A stretch of 64,000 nt of DNA, taken from Nephrocerus scutellatus (taxonomy: Eukaryota > Arthropoda > Insecta > Diptera > Pipunculidae). A model generated the notes under the pieces. The model saw only the letters and a program-made list of their open reading frames with translations, was not told the origin of the DNA and made no database searches. The position numbers and the translations under genes were made by a program. Where the stretch lies: positions 67,486,316 to 67,550,315 of the forward strand of contig OX352761.1 of NCBI GenBank assembly GCA_947095585.1, in the 5' to 3' direction. Shown piece by piece: positions 39,400-49,539 of the stretch. Numbering within the stretch: the first letter of the stretch is position 1; every line of letters starts with the position of its first letter.

Positions 39400-40562
39400 A
39401 TTCTACACAGTCCTGTAGAAGAAAAAAAAAGGAAAAAAATTTTGAATCTGTAGCATAATAATCTGGTGTGAAGTGGTTGTCGTGTTTCGTAAAGAAACCC
39501 CCTCTGAAAAGCTTGGTGACGCAATTCTCTGTTATTCTTGATCCACGATTTGTTAAATAAAGAAAATTTAATCGGTTAAATGAACTGTGCGGTGTGAACA
39601 AAAAGAAATAAAGAAATTTTTTATAAGGAACGGGTGGGAGGAAAACCTCTCCGCGACCCGTTAAGAAGCAAGCGAAAAACAAATTCAGCGAACCCCCGAA
39701 GCAAACCAAAGTGCCCCATTTTAGATCCTCCACGTACATTGGACTGCCATTTCCTTCCTTGGTCTGCTTCCAGGAGTAACAGGTGGTCTCGATTCGTTAT
39801 AATCGACTTAACAAGCAATTTCAACCACTTGTATACTTATTAATTATTTCTTGGATGCCAAATCTGACGAAACCAGGGGCATCCATTAACTCTTACCAAA
39901 TAGGGGCGTGTCAGGAGTAACCATCGGCCATAGGTCCATCTTCCATTTAAACTATAAATTGCGTCTGAATTTGGAGTAAGCGCAACACAGAGAAAAATTC
40001 GTTCTTAAATTAGAGTAGAAAAAAAATATATTGTATTAATTTAGCACTTTTTTCATAGAAGTATTTAAGTTGCATACTTGCAACAAAGAACGTAAATAAA
40101 GAGCGAAGAAATTTTTTTTTTGGTTCATAGACATAATTTAAGCAAAGTTTTTTCTGGTGCACACTTTCCAGGAAAGCTTAGAGGTAATAAGCAACAGAAA
40201 TCTTATCCATAAAAGACTTTTAAGAAATTTTTTTTTTGTTGCATACTTTTGGTGCATACTTTCCAGGAAAGCTTAGAGGAAATAAGCAACAGAAATCTTG
40301 TCCATAAAAGACTTTTACGAAAAAAATTTTTTGTTGCATACTTGCAATAAAGAACATAAATAAAGAGTGAACAAAAATTTTTTTTTGGTTCATTTTAACA
40401 AAGTATTTTCTGGTGCATACATTCCGGGGAAGCTAGCTAGCTCTTAGAGAAAACACTTGAACTTTTAATTTTGGTTGCATACTTGGCAACCAAGAATATT
40501 TAAATAAGTAACCGAAAATTTGTGTTCGTAGAATTATTCTAAGTAAACTTTTTTTTTTTTTT
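39400..40562. repeat. AT-rich interval with interspersed direct repeats
   Basis: No gene is supported. 39400-39960 has nothing recognisable beyond a short run of purine-rich sequence. From about 40040 to 40530 a mosaic of direct repeats occurs. Ttgcatacttgcaa..aagaac.taaataaagag appears at ~40070, ~40335 and, altered, ~40467. The block cttagagg.aataagcaacagaaatctt.tccataaaagactttta appears at ~40178 and ~40271. Each copy is followed by a T-run. A 17-T tract (40548-40562) precedes the LINE start. Confidence 0.6.
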
Positions 40563-40854
40563 TGAGTCAGCATCGAGCACTCAACAAGAGCACATCTTAT
40601 ACAGATCTTGCACCAGATCGCTCAGCTACCTGCTACCGGCTACGGAAAAAAATCCTCACACCAAAAAGCGAGCATTTCGCTACCTGCGACTTTTTAACAT
40701 ATTTCACTAATTACTTTTTTAATTTCAGGCACATATATATAATTAATAGTTATTTAATTTCAGATTAAGTTTTTTCATCTTTCGGCCCTATAAAATGGGA
40801 AAAAAGAAAAACGAAATGAAAAGGTTAATGAGGTATTAACGTTAATCAGACAAG

Positions 40855-42257
40855 AATCTCCACCCTTGCTTCCTTATATGAAAGGCTGGATGAAGTCAAC
40901 CAGCTGTGCGAAGACTCAGCTTCCTCTGAAGAGGAGAACATGTGCCTTGGCGAGTTAGCGGTCCATGATGCGTCCGAATCCAGCAGCAGCGGAACGGAAA
41001 ATTCTAGCGATGAAGACAGTCACAAACAGCGGTCTTCTTCCATGCCAATAAAGGCAAAAATAAGGAGGTTGTCTGGAAATTCCAGACCATCATCGCCACC
41101 AACATCATCTTCTCCTGCAGTGGTTGCTGTTGAAGTGTGAAAACCGCAAAAAGTCACTGCTGTAGAGAAAACAGCCAAGGCTAAAGAGGCACAAAATGCA
41201 ACTAAGAAGGCACCACCTTCAGCAAGCAAAAAAGCCCCAATTACGGGACATCGAAACCATTTGCTATGCCGCCAATAGTCTGCTTTATACTCAACGTTGC
41301 TGAACTATCTAAGTTCGCGAAGAGTGCCAACATTAGTTGCAGAATTCGCAACATCAACAGCAGCAAGCAGGTCGTTACCGCCATAAACAAAGATGGGCAC
41401 CAGAAATTTCGGTCTTTCCTACAATCGGGAAAGACTGAATTCAACACATACACTGCTAAGGAGGACCGAAAAGAACTGTTGGTCCTAAAAGGCATACACC
41501 ACTCCTTCGATACTGATGATGTTAAGAACGCATTAACGGCAGAGGGTATCCCTATACTGGAGGTCAAACCCTTCAAATCTCAGAGGACCGACAAGAAATT
41601 TAACAATTTCATTGTCGAACCTGAGAAAAACTGCGATAAGGTAGCAGTTTGCTCAAAAACCCTTCTTATGAACCAGTTGGTACATTGGGAAAAACTTAAA
41701 CCGGCAGGCATTACGCAGTGCAAAAACTGCCAAAAGTTTGGACATGTAGCAAGCAATTGCGGCATGAAATACAGATGCGTTAAGTGCAAGGACGAACACT
41801 TACCTGGCCAATGACCGAGAAATGTAGACAACAAGAAAGACGACAACGTCTCCTGCAAAAATTGCCAAAAATCTGGACTTCCTGCAAACTATCGAGGATG
41901 TCCTAAATATAAAGAAAAAATGGCGGAAAAAGTAAAAACCACCCAAAAGAAGATGGAGCAGCATAAGTTGCTGCAAAATCTATAGTGAAAGGAGTTAGCT
42001 TTGCTAGTATAGCTGCTATGGGGACTGCTAGCAAGCCAGCAACAAACAACAAACCACCACCAACCATCCAAGCAAGCAAAAAATCAGTATGTAAGCAAGC
42101 TCCAAAACCGGCACCATCTACTGGAAATTCTAACATCTTCGATTATGCGGAAAGGCTATTTCGAGCAGACCTTTTTTTACAATTCTGCAGAAAGCAAGAG
42201 AAGTCGTGCCTGCTAATTATAGCAGTCTTGATGACAGGTCCAAAACAACCGTTTTGA
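40855..42257 (+). pseudogene. Jockey-type ORF1 (Gag), fragmented
   Basis: Pieces lie at 40940-41140 (Ser/Glu-rich N-terminus), 41266-41814 and 41985-42257. The middle piece has the PRE_C2HC-type region (HSFDTDDVKNALTAEGIPIL) and two zinc knuckles (CKNCQKFGHVASNC, CVKCKDEHLPGQ). A third knuckle (CKNCQKSGLPANYRGC) follows in sequence at about 41853-41900 after a TGA at 41812-41814. Jockey Gag packages the RNA. Stops at ~41138 and ~41812 and shifts between pieces disable it. Confidence 0.75.
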
Positions 42258-42276
42258 GTCGACTTATTTTTGAATT

Positions 42277-43050
42277 ATGTTCACAATAAGCAGGATAAGT
42301 ATATTCTCATATAATGTGAACTCTATTTATTCCTTAGTTAGGCGTATCACACTAAAATTATTAATTAAAACTAATAAACCTGACATTCTTCTTTTATAGG
42401 AAACTAATCTCACAGGGAGAAACCAATTCAGTCCAGACGGATACAACATCCACAGGGTCGACAAAAGCAGTGATTGCTCTGGGACGGCGGTCCTTATCAG
42501 GAACACTATGGCAGGCGAAAAGGTGCAAATCAGTGGTTTGCGTAGTATGGAAGCAATAGCTGTCAGCATCAAAGTCAACGAGGTTGAGACCTTGTTGGTA
42601 ATATCAGTGTATAATCACTGTAATGCAACGAGGGAAAACATTCAACGGGATCTGCAAACTGTCTGCGGCATCTCCTCTAGGCACACTTACTCTGTGGTTG
42701 TAGGGGATTTTAACGCTAGGCACACCCGATGGCAAAATGAAGTATGCAACAGTCAAGGAAAGGTCATTGCAGATTGGCTGGATTCAAATTCTCAGCAGCA
42801 TACCATGGCTGTTGTTTCACAGCCCCGAACAAAATATCCTCGGACACCATCCATGCTGGATTTCTTCTTGGCAACGACAAATTTCGTCAACATTCTGCCG
42901 GAAATAACGAATTATTCCAGTTTTGCACATAATAGTGATTCGGATCATTTGGCCATAGAGCTTCGAGTGAGGTTGAATCAGCGAATGCAGCAAGTTACCC
43001 CACCTGAACAACACATCAACTTTACGAAAATAACCAGGAAGATGAACTGA
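42277..43050 (+). pseudogene. Jockey-type ORF2 endonuclease
   Basis: The start is placed at ATG 42277 (MFTISRISIFSYNVNSI), in frame with the open stretch at 42508. A TAG at 42397-42399 interrupts just before ETNLTGRNQF (catalytic Glu). It continues with VVVGDFNARHTRWQ and HNSDSDHLAIELRV, the catalytic Asp/Asn and terminal His. After HINFTKI the frame leaves homology and stops. The neighbouring frame (EDELTKRLQNIKPGPYAF) leads straight into the RT, so most of the endonuclease-RT linker is missing. Confidence 0.8.
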
Positions 43051-44849
43051 CCAAACGACTTCAGAACATCAAACCAGGCCCGTATGCTTTTAAAAAGCTG
43101 AATTCTGTGATCGGAAAACGTAGTTCTATTCCAGAAAGTATCACGTTTGGAGAGCAAGTAGCATCCAGTCCTGTTGAAAAATCCGAAGCCTTTGCCTGTC
43201 ATTTCAAAAGGAGCTTTACTGACCGACCACCAACTCATCTTCCAGAATTCGTCGAAGAGGTTGAAAGTCTTCTGGAAGACACCGCTTCCCCAATAACTTT
43301 TGAAGTGCAATTCAGCGATGACAATCCCGCAAACGCACCCGTAGATGTGGATATGTTTACCGGGACAGCTGTTGTCAGTGATTTAATTATGAGTGGAAAC
43401 TCTAAAAAATCATCGGGCACTGATGGGATTTCAAATTTTCTGCTTAAAAAGCTGCCGGGTATGGCAATTTGTATGTTAACCATCATATTTAACAATTGCC
43501 TTAACAGTGGATACTTTCCAGACAACTGGAAGGTAGCCAAAGTAGTACCAGTACCGAAGAAAACCGACCGCTCCAGTGTAACTGGTTACCGCCCCATAGC
43601 TTTACTGTGTCGTATCAGTAAAATATTGGAGTCTTTGATCCGTAAAAAGATCAATGCGTATTGCTCGGAAAGAAATATAGTTCCTTTCTTTCAGTTCGGC
43701 TTTCAAGAAAAGCACTCTACGCTGCACCCTCTGATGAAGCTTTACAGTAACGTCACTCGAGGACTGAATGTCAAAAGTAGTACAGTAGCCTATTTGTTAG
43801 ACATCGAAAAAGCTTTCGATAGCGTCTGGACAAACGAGCTTCTGTACAAACTTACTCTATTTGGTTTCCCCAATTATATTGTGAAAATATTTAAGAATTT
43901 TCTTTTTAACGGGGTCTTTTTTGTACAGGTGTATGGCAGCCCATCGACAAGGAAAAGGATTAAAGCCGGAGTTCCCCAAGGCTCCAGACTTGGACCAGTC
44001 CTATTTAGCATCTTCACGGCGGATCAACCCACCAATACAGCCGGAAAAAGGACCATGCTTTTCGCGGATGACTCCATCACGTATTCCGTTTCCCGCTCTC
44101 CTGAGATAGCTCCCTCCCGAAGAGTGGAGGAACACCTCCGAAATCTTTGGGAGTACTACCTGAAGTGGGGACTGAAGATCAACGCCAACAAAACGGAACT
44201 CATCTGTTTCCGAGTACCAGCAACCGAAACAAGGATAAGAAAAATCGCAAGCCGGAGCAGAGCCTTAAAAATCACCCTTCCGGATAACACGACAATAAAC
44301 ACCATGTCAGAGACTAAGTACCTAGGAATAAACTTTACTGAGACTAAGTTAAACTCTCACATCGATAAAACAATGAAAGAAGCGAACTACGCTCTTCATT
44401 TGGTGCACCCGCTACTAAGAAGACGAAACGGACTATCCAACAACACCAGGCTGCTCATCTACAAGCAGCTCATAAGGCCAGTGATAACCTATGGCTATCC
44501 CATATGGTTTACCGTCTCACCAACAACGATGAAGAACATCTCCCTATTTGAAAGGAAGGTACTTAGGATCTGTACAGGACTCTGGAGGGTGCCAAACAGC
44601 TATAAGTTTGTGTCGACTACAAGACTTTACGACGCGGCAGGTCTGCTGCCAATAACCGACCACTTGTTCCAAATGGCAAAGAAATTCGTTGATGGGTTGG
44701 AAACACATCCAAGTCCGGAGATGCAAGGACTGAGAATCGAGGAAATCGAGCCAAGCCACCGCTACATAAACATCAGAGGATTAACAGATGCTATATTGGA
44801 CGACATCTTTAATAATCCACTTGTTCCAAATGGCAAAGAAATTCGTTGA
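43035..44849 (+). CDS. Jockey-type ORF2 reverse transcriptase
   Basis: The open frame (Met at 43107, reading in from ~43035) carries KSSGTDGISNFLLKK, YRPIALLCRISKILESLI, FQFGFQEKHSTLHPL, VAYLLDIEKAFDSVW (first catalytic Asp), KAGVPQGSRLGPVLF, MLFADDSITY (Asp pair) and NANKTELICF. All polymerase motifs are intact. The C-terminus is altered: a 157-bp direct duplication (44661-44817 repeated at 44818-44974) shifts the frame, so this copy ends at NNPLVPNGKEIR and the original tail lies in another frame to 45024. Confidence 0.85.
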   Translation, partial: QEDELTKRLQNIKPGPYAFKKLNSVIGKRSSIPESITFGEQVASSPVEKSEAFACHFKRSFTDRPPTHLPEFVEEVESLLEDTASPITFEVQFSDDNPANAPVDVDMFTGTAVVSDLIMSGNSKKSSGTDGISNFLLKKLPGMAICMLTIIFNNCLNSGYFPDNWKVAKVVPVPKKTDRSSVTGYRPIALLCRISKILESLIRKKINAYCSERNIVPFFQFGFQEKHSTLHPLMKLYSNVTRGLNVKSSTVAYLLDIEKAFDSVWTNELLYKLTLFGFPNYIVKIFKNFLFNGVFFVQVYGSPSTRKRIKAGVPQGSRLGPVLFSIFTADQPTNTAGKRTMLFADDSITYSVSRSPEIAPSRRVEEHLRNLWEYYLKWGLKINANKTELICFRVPATETRIRKIASRSRALKITLPDNTTINTMSETKYLGINFTETKLNSHIDKTMKEANYALHLVHPLLRRRNGLSNNTRLLIYKQLIRPVITYGYPIWFTVSPTTMKNISLFERKVLRICTGLWRVPNSYKFVSTTRLYDAAGLLPITDHLFQMAKKFVDGLETHPSPEMQGLRIEEIEPSHRYINIRGLTDAILDDIFNNPLVPNGKEIR

Positions 44850-44974
44850 TGGGTTGGAAACACATCCAAGTCCGGAGATGCAAGGACTGAGAATCGAGGA
44901 AATCGAGCCAAGCCACCGCTACATAAACATCAGAGGATTAACAGATGCTATATTGGACGACATCTTTAATAATC
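44661..44974 (+). repeat. 157-bp tandem duplication in the Jockey ORF2 tail
   Basis: cacttgttccaaatggcaaa through catctttaataat occurs twice head-to-tail (44661-44817 and 44818-44974) with no differences seen by eye. It is therefore recent. 157 is not divisible by three. Confidence 0.9.
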
Positions 44975-45024
44975 AAGATGTCTCCTGCTACGAAAAGGCC
45001 AGCAATCAACATTACAGAGGCTGA

Positions 45025-45393
45025 AGATCGCCCTGTTTATACGCCATCTTATATTTTTTTCATTTTTATTTTATTTTAAAATTTATTGTTTAAAATTAAA
45101 TTGCTTTAAATATAACATGTAGTAGATTAAGTAGTCAAAAATAATACGTCGGGCCCCTATTGTTGAGCCGACACTTATTAATAATAGTTATAAATTTAGT
45201 TTTAAGTCAAAATTGTGTATTACTTAAATGTTTAATAAACTATCTTAATCTAAACCATTTTTTTTTTTTGCAAAACTGTCAACAAAGATTATATAACTAA
45301 TGAGCAGAGAAGTTTGCTAAAGATTGTTCTATGGTTTTTTTTTTTCTTTTTTTATATTTTCCGGAAAAGAATTTTGTTAAATTAAGGCCACCA
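45025..45393 (+). other. Jockey 3' UTR and AT-rich spacer
   Basis: No gene. 45025-45253 is the LINE 3' UTR with tttaataaac at ~45230. 45254-45393 holds two T-runs (45258-45270, 45335-45346) and nothing else recognised. Confidence 0.5.
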
Positions 45394-46043
45394 TGTAATA
45401 ACAACCTTTTTTAACACAACTTGTTTCTTGACTCACAACAAATAATAATTCACTTGTAAATTATAATTCACTAAATGACTGTAACAACTCTGAATAATAA
45501 TTGACTTAACGACTTGTTAACTGAACTAACTCTGATGACTTCTGAATGGAACTAAAAGAAATTCGTGTATTTCCATACGGCTTATATACTATTTGTGTGC
45601 TGTACAACTACTTTGTTAGCTTTTGGACTTTGATCTTGTCCTTGAATTTACGAAGTAAACATGTTGATCTCTTAGATCGCAAAATTTGATAATGGTTATT
45701 CATGTTCTAACATGTCCTTGAATTTGGATCAAAATGGTAAACAAGATAAGAATGTGTAAACGGTAAAGAAGATAAGAATGTGTAAACGGTAAACAAGATA
45801 AAATGTGTTCATTGTGAATATCCTCAATTGGACATCTGGTTGTCCTTGAATTTAGAAGACGTAAACATGTTTACTTCTTAGATCTGAATTAGAGGTAAGG
45901 ATTCAAAATGCGTCAATCTTATATTGTCCATTAGGACTGCGCGTATGAATAATATTATGAATGTGTATTATGAATAATATTATGATTACATAGTTATTCA
46001 TATTATTTGGAATGTATGTGGTGTGGGATCCACTGCTTTAACA
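45394..46043 (-). mobile_element. 3' LTR of an errantivirus-like (Ty3/Gypsy) element
   Basis: Plus-strand ends are tgtaataacaacc and ctgctttaaca. The inner edge is followed by ccccccg, a polypurine tract on the minus strand. A TATA-like tatataag on the element strand lies near 45583-45592. Envelope coding sequence abuts on the right, the usual order env-PPT-LTR. No second LTR or other gene of this element is in the window, so it is a 3' fragment. Confidence 0.65.
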
Positions 46044-46335
46044 CCCCCCGTTAGCCTGAGGCTCCAACGAAGTTACAATTTTAATGGTGTTTTTACGCTT
46101 ATTACTTTTATATATTGATAGTGCGATAATTATAATGATTATTATTAAAATATAAGGTATATGATATAATATTTTATGTGTATTGTTCAGAGTTATTTCT
46201 TCAATTTGTTTTCTGTTCGTTTCAATTTTATGGATATGAAAATCCTCTAGTTTTATCATTTCTATAGTTTTGTTTTCTTTTATCTCTGATACAAAATATG
46301 GGAGAATAACACTATCTGTTATTTTAAAGTATGTA
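46038..46335 (-). pseudogene. Errantivirus-like envelope, C-terminal fragment
   Basis: An open stretch from the Helitron junction (46335) to a stop that overlaps the LTR start by a few bases. It contains an ectodomain end (YFVSEIKENKTIEMIKLEDF), an isoleucine-rich membrane anchor (IPYILIIIIIIIALSIY), a short basic tail (KSNKRKN) and a polar end. This is the anchor and cytoplasmic tail of an envelope glycoprotein. The rest of the gene is cut off by the Helitron at 46336. Confidence 0.65.
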
Positions 46336-46900
46336 CTAGCTGATTACCCGGCGTTGCCCAGGTATTTATTCATCCCAATCTTTTATTAAGCAGGGGTAGA
46401 AAAAAAATGATATCTATCTATAAGGTAAAATTGCAGTTTTTATTAACAAAATTTATTTTATAAAATATATTTTAAATTACAGCTATAGTATTCAAAGTTT
46501 AAAAGCAAAATTAGGTTGTCATCTCAAATCTATACTCAGCAGTATTTAGTAAACTGTCCGACTTATTGATCGTCATCGAAAACGCAAGTTTTACTGGGAA
46601 TTGCAATCTCTTGAATTTAAAAGGAAGATTCGTCGAAATTAGTACTATCCGTGGGATAAAAACTGTTTCACACTGTCCTTTTTCTGTTAAGATAGTCGCT
46701 TCAATTATATTGCTTGGCATCTCTTTTACGGTCTTGTGCCGTTTTAAAGTTTTGGCGAGTCGAGAATCCGTTGTAAAATAATTGGAGATCAAACTGTAAG
46801 GTGCCAATCCAGACGAATTAAGTGAGTGTAGGAACTCAGTTAGATAATTAACCTCATTATCAGTATCTACAACGGTATCGATACAGTTCATCTCATTCAG
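46336..46900 (-). mobile_element. Helitron 3' end with helicase fragment
   Basis: On the minus strand the sequence ends in a GC hairpin (CCTGGGCAACGCCGGG-type) followed by TAATCAGCTAG and then host T, the hallmark CTAG|T end of Helitrons. The frame 46891-46511 (126 residues) contains VFIPRIVLISTNLPFKFKRL and FPVKLAFSMTINKS, the C-terminal part of the Pif1-type helicase of Rep/Hel proteins. Only this part is present; the Rep domain and 5' end are absent. The last motif (INKSDS in place of the usual INKSQG) is altered, and the frame ends soon after. Confidence 0.75.
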
Positions 46901-47931
46901 CTGATCTCAACGACCCCGAAAACTAAAGGATCAACACTGATATCGGTCACCTCCGGGGAGACAACTTACCCATTGGAGTGTCCTACCAAGACTATTAATC
47001 TCAGTGGTCCCGAAAACTATGGAATGGACACTAATATCGGTCGGCCCCCTCAGTTATCGACCCCATCCCCCTATAGCTGTCTTACCATCACCATTCAACT
47101 CAGCGACCCCGAAAACCATAAAATCGACACTAATATCGTTCACCCCCCCTCAGTTATCGACCCCATCCCCCTAGAGGTGTCTTACCATCACCATTCAACT
47201 CAGCGACCCCGAAAACCATAGAATCATTACTAATATCGGTTACCCCAACCCCCCCCCCCCCCCCCCCTCAGTTATCGACCCCATCCCCCTAGAGCTGTCT
47301 TACCATCACCATTCAACTCAGCGACCCCGAAAACCATAGAATGGATACTAATATCGGTCACCCCCCCCCCACAGTTATCGACACCATCCCCCTAGAGCTG
47401 TATTACCATCACCATTCAACTCAGCGACCCCTAAAACTATAGAATCGACACTAATATCAGTCACCCCCCCTCAGTTATCGACCCCATCCCCCTAGAGGTG
47501 TCTTACCATCACCATTCACAGTATTCAATTCAGCGACCCCGAAAACCCTAGAATCATTACTAATATCGGTAACCCCAACCCCCCCTCAGTTATCGACCCC
47601 ATCCCCCTAGAGCTGACTTACCATTCAACTCAGCGACCCCAAAAACCATAGAATCGATACTAATATCGGCCAACCCCCCTCCCCCCCACCCTCAGTTATC
47701 GACTCCATCCCCCTAGAGCTGTATTACCATCACCATTCAACTCAGCGACCCCTAAAACGATAGCATCGACACTAATATCAGTCACCCTCCCCACCCAAGT
47801 TATCGACACCATCCCACTAGAGGTGTCTTACCATCACCATTCAATTCAGCGACCCCGAAAACCATAGAATCGATAGTAATATCGGTGACCCCAACCCCCT
47901 CTCAGATATCGACCCTGGTCACACTGAGTTT
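46900..47931. repeat. C-rich tandem array, ~100-120-bp unit, about nine copies
   Basis: The unit includes tcagttatcgaccccatccccctagagctgtcttaccatcaccattcaactcagcgaccccgaaaaccatagaatcgacactaatatcggtcacccc. The cagttatcgacccc core recurs at about 47051, 47151, 47270, 47372, 47471, 47588, 47692 and 47804. Length differences come mainly from poly-C runs of 4 to 18. It lies between the Helitron fragment and an LTR of gypsy-B. A short plus-strand frame (46973-47221) is just the repeat translated. Confidence 0.85.
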
Positions 47932-47993
47932 TTTCCAGCCGGGGTAAAACTCAGTGTGACCAGGGTTACTTCTACTTCTAGGGTCGTTACAAT
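47932..47993. repeat. Inverted repeat at the truncated gypsy-B LTR end
   Basis: accctggtcacactgagtt (47932-47950) is the reverse complement of aactcagtgtgaccagggt (about 47949-47967), separated by ttttccagccggggta. The normal LTR terminus tgtaacgaggttttccc is missing here, so the terminus was replaced by an inverted copy of nearby LTR sequence. Confidence 0.8.
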
Positions 47994-48125
47994 AAAAGAA
48001 TTTGTTTGTTTAGGGAATGGAATTCAAGCGTTTTCATTATTTCTTCCTTTTCTTCGCTTAATCCGTATACTTAAACTATTATTAACTTAAAACTATGTAT
48101 AATATTAAATTGTGTTTGTTTGGCA

Positions 48126-48690
48126 AGGATTTCACTCTTGCACTCTCGGTCGTGAGGTGGTCTTACTAGCGTAAAGCGTGGACGTGAAGGCAAGGATTTC
48201 ACTCTTGCACTCTCGGTCGTGAGGATAATTGTACTAGCGTAGAGCGTGGATGTGAAGGCAAGGATTTCACTCTTGCGCTTTCGATCGTTAGGATAATTGT
48301 ATTAGCGTGAAGCGTGGCTGTGAAGGCAAGGATATCACTCTTGCGCTTTCGATCGTTAGGATAATTGTACTAGCGTGAAGCGTAGCTGTGAAGGCCAGGA
48401 TTTCGCTCTTGCGCTTTCGATCGTGAGGATAATTGTACTAGCGTGAAGCGTGGCTGTGAAGGCAAGGATTTCGCTCTTGCGCTTTCGATCGTGACGATAA
48501 TTGTACTAGCGTGAAGCGTGGATGTGAAGGCAAGGATTTCGCTCTTGCGCTTTCGATCGTGAGGATAATGGTACTAGCGCAAAGCGTGGCTGTGAAGGCA
48601 AGGATTTCGCTCTTGCGCTTTCGATCGTGAGGATAATGGTACTAGCGTACAGCGTGGATGTAAAAGCAGGGATTTCACTCTTGCACTTCC
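48126..48690. repeat. 68-bp minisatellite of the gypsy-B LTR leader
   Basis: The core aaggatttc begins near 48126, 48191, 48259, 48327, 48395, 48463, 48531 and 48599, a spacing of 68 bp after the first. It lies downstream of the LTR TATA on the element strand, thus in the transcribed leader. Confidence 0.85.
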
Positions 48691-49254
48691 GATCGTACAC
48701 TTGTTGCCGGGAGGAGGAATCTCTAGGAAAGAGGACCGATTGTTGGGACTGCTGGCCTTTTATACTCTTCCGTCGAGGGAAGGAGTCCCGTTAATGCTAC
48801 GATAGCCGAGTCCGTTAAATCGTATGATCGGTCGATGGTGTATCGTTGTTTTTGTTTCCTTTGTATTACTATAGGAGTCCATTAAATCATACGATCGACC
48901 AGTGGTGTATTGTTGTTCCTACCTTTGTTTTGGCATTGTTGTTGTTGTTTGTTGTTGGTCGGTTAGCATTGCTGCGCTTGATGGCTTGTTGCTCCCAGGT
49001 CCCGTTGTTGCAACGATAGGGAAATCAGTTAAATCATACGATCGACCAGTGGTGTAGCGTTGTTGTTGCCTCCATCGACCCTATGTTGTTTTTTGGTTTT
49101 CCTGGTCACCATGCATTGCGTGCTGTTTGTTGTTGTTGTAACTCTCTACTTGTCTAAGAATACTGCTAACTGCGAAGTGCATGCGGCCATGTATTGCATA
49201 TTGTTTGTTGTTGTTTCTTGAATCGACATCGATCGGATCTTCCGAGTCTGTGAT

Positions 49255-49258
49255 GTTT
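49255..49258. repeat. 4-bp target-site duplication of gypsy-A (GTTT), left copy
   Basis: gttt occurs here and at 59752-59755, directly outside the two LTR ends. Four bases is usual for Ty3/Gypsy integrases. Confidence 0.85.
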
Positions 49259-49539
49259 TGTAACGAGGTTTTCCCAGCCGGGGTAGAACTCAGTGTGACC
49301 AGGGTTCCTTCTATTAGGGTCGTTACAATAAAAAGAATTTATTTTTAGTTGGGAATGGAATTCAATCGTTCTTTATTTGTTCTTCGCTTAATCTGTATAC
49401 TTAAAATTATTGTTTGCCTAAAGCTATATATATTATCTTACTGTATTGGTTTCAATTATGATAAAAGGAGAACGGCGTATCTCCAGGAGGGATGATGGTC
49501 TGTTCTCGCGTAGAGCGTGGACGTGAAGGCAAGGTCTTC

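Larger units (their letters stand above)
40563..45253 (+). mobile_element. Jockey-type LINE, plus strand
   Basis: ORF1 with CCHC knuckles, then ORF2 with endonuclease and RT and no RNase H, is the Jockey-clade layout. The 5' end is placed at gagtcagcatcgagcactc after a T-run. The 3' end is near 45253 after a tttaataaac polyadenylation-like signal; no poly(A) tail is visible, so the end is approximate. It has nonsense codons, frameshifts and a 157-bp tandem duplication. Confidence 0.75.
47951..49258 (-). mobile_element. gypsy-B 3' LTR, left part
   Basis: Begins in the LTR-terminal sequence (ttttccagccggggtaaaactcagtgtgacc) and matches 62395-62565 and 63525 onward. It contains a 68-bp minisatellite of eight copies (48126-48665; unit with gtgaaggcaaggatttcgctcttgcgctttcgatcgtgaggataattgtactagcgtgaagcgtg) and a TATA-like ttttata at ~48757. 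A GTT-rich U3 with repeated tgttgttgtttgttg follows. It is interrupted at 49258 by gypsy-A, with GTTT duplicated. Confidence 0.8.
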
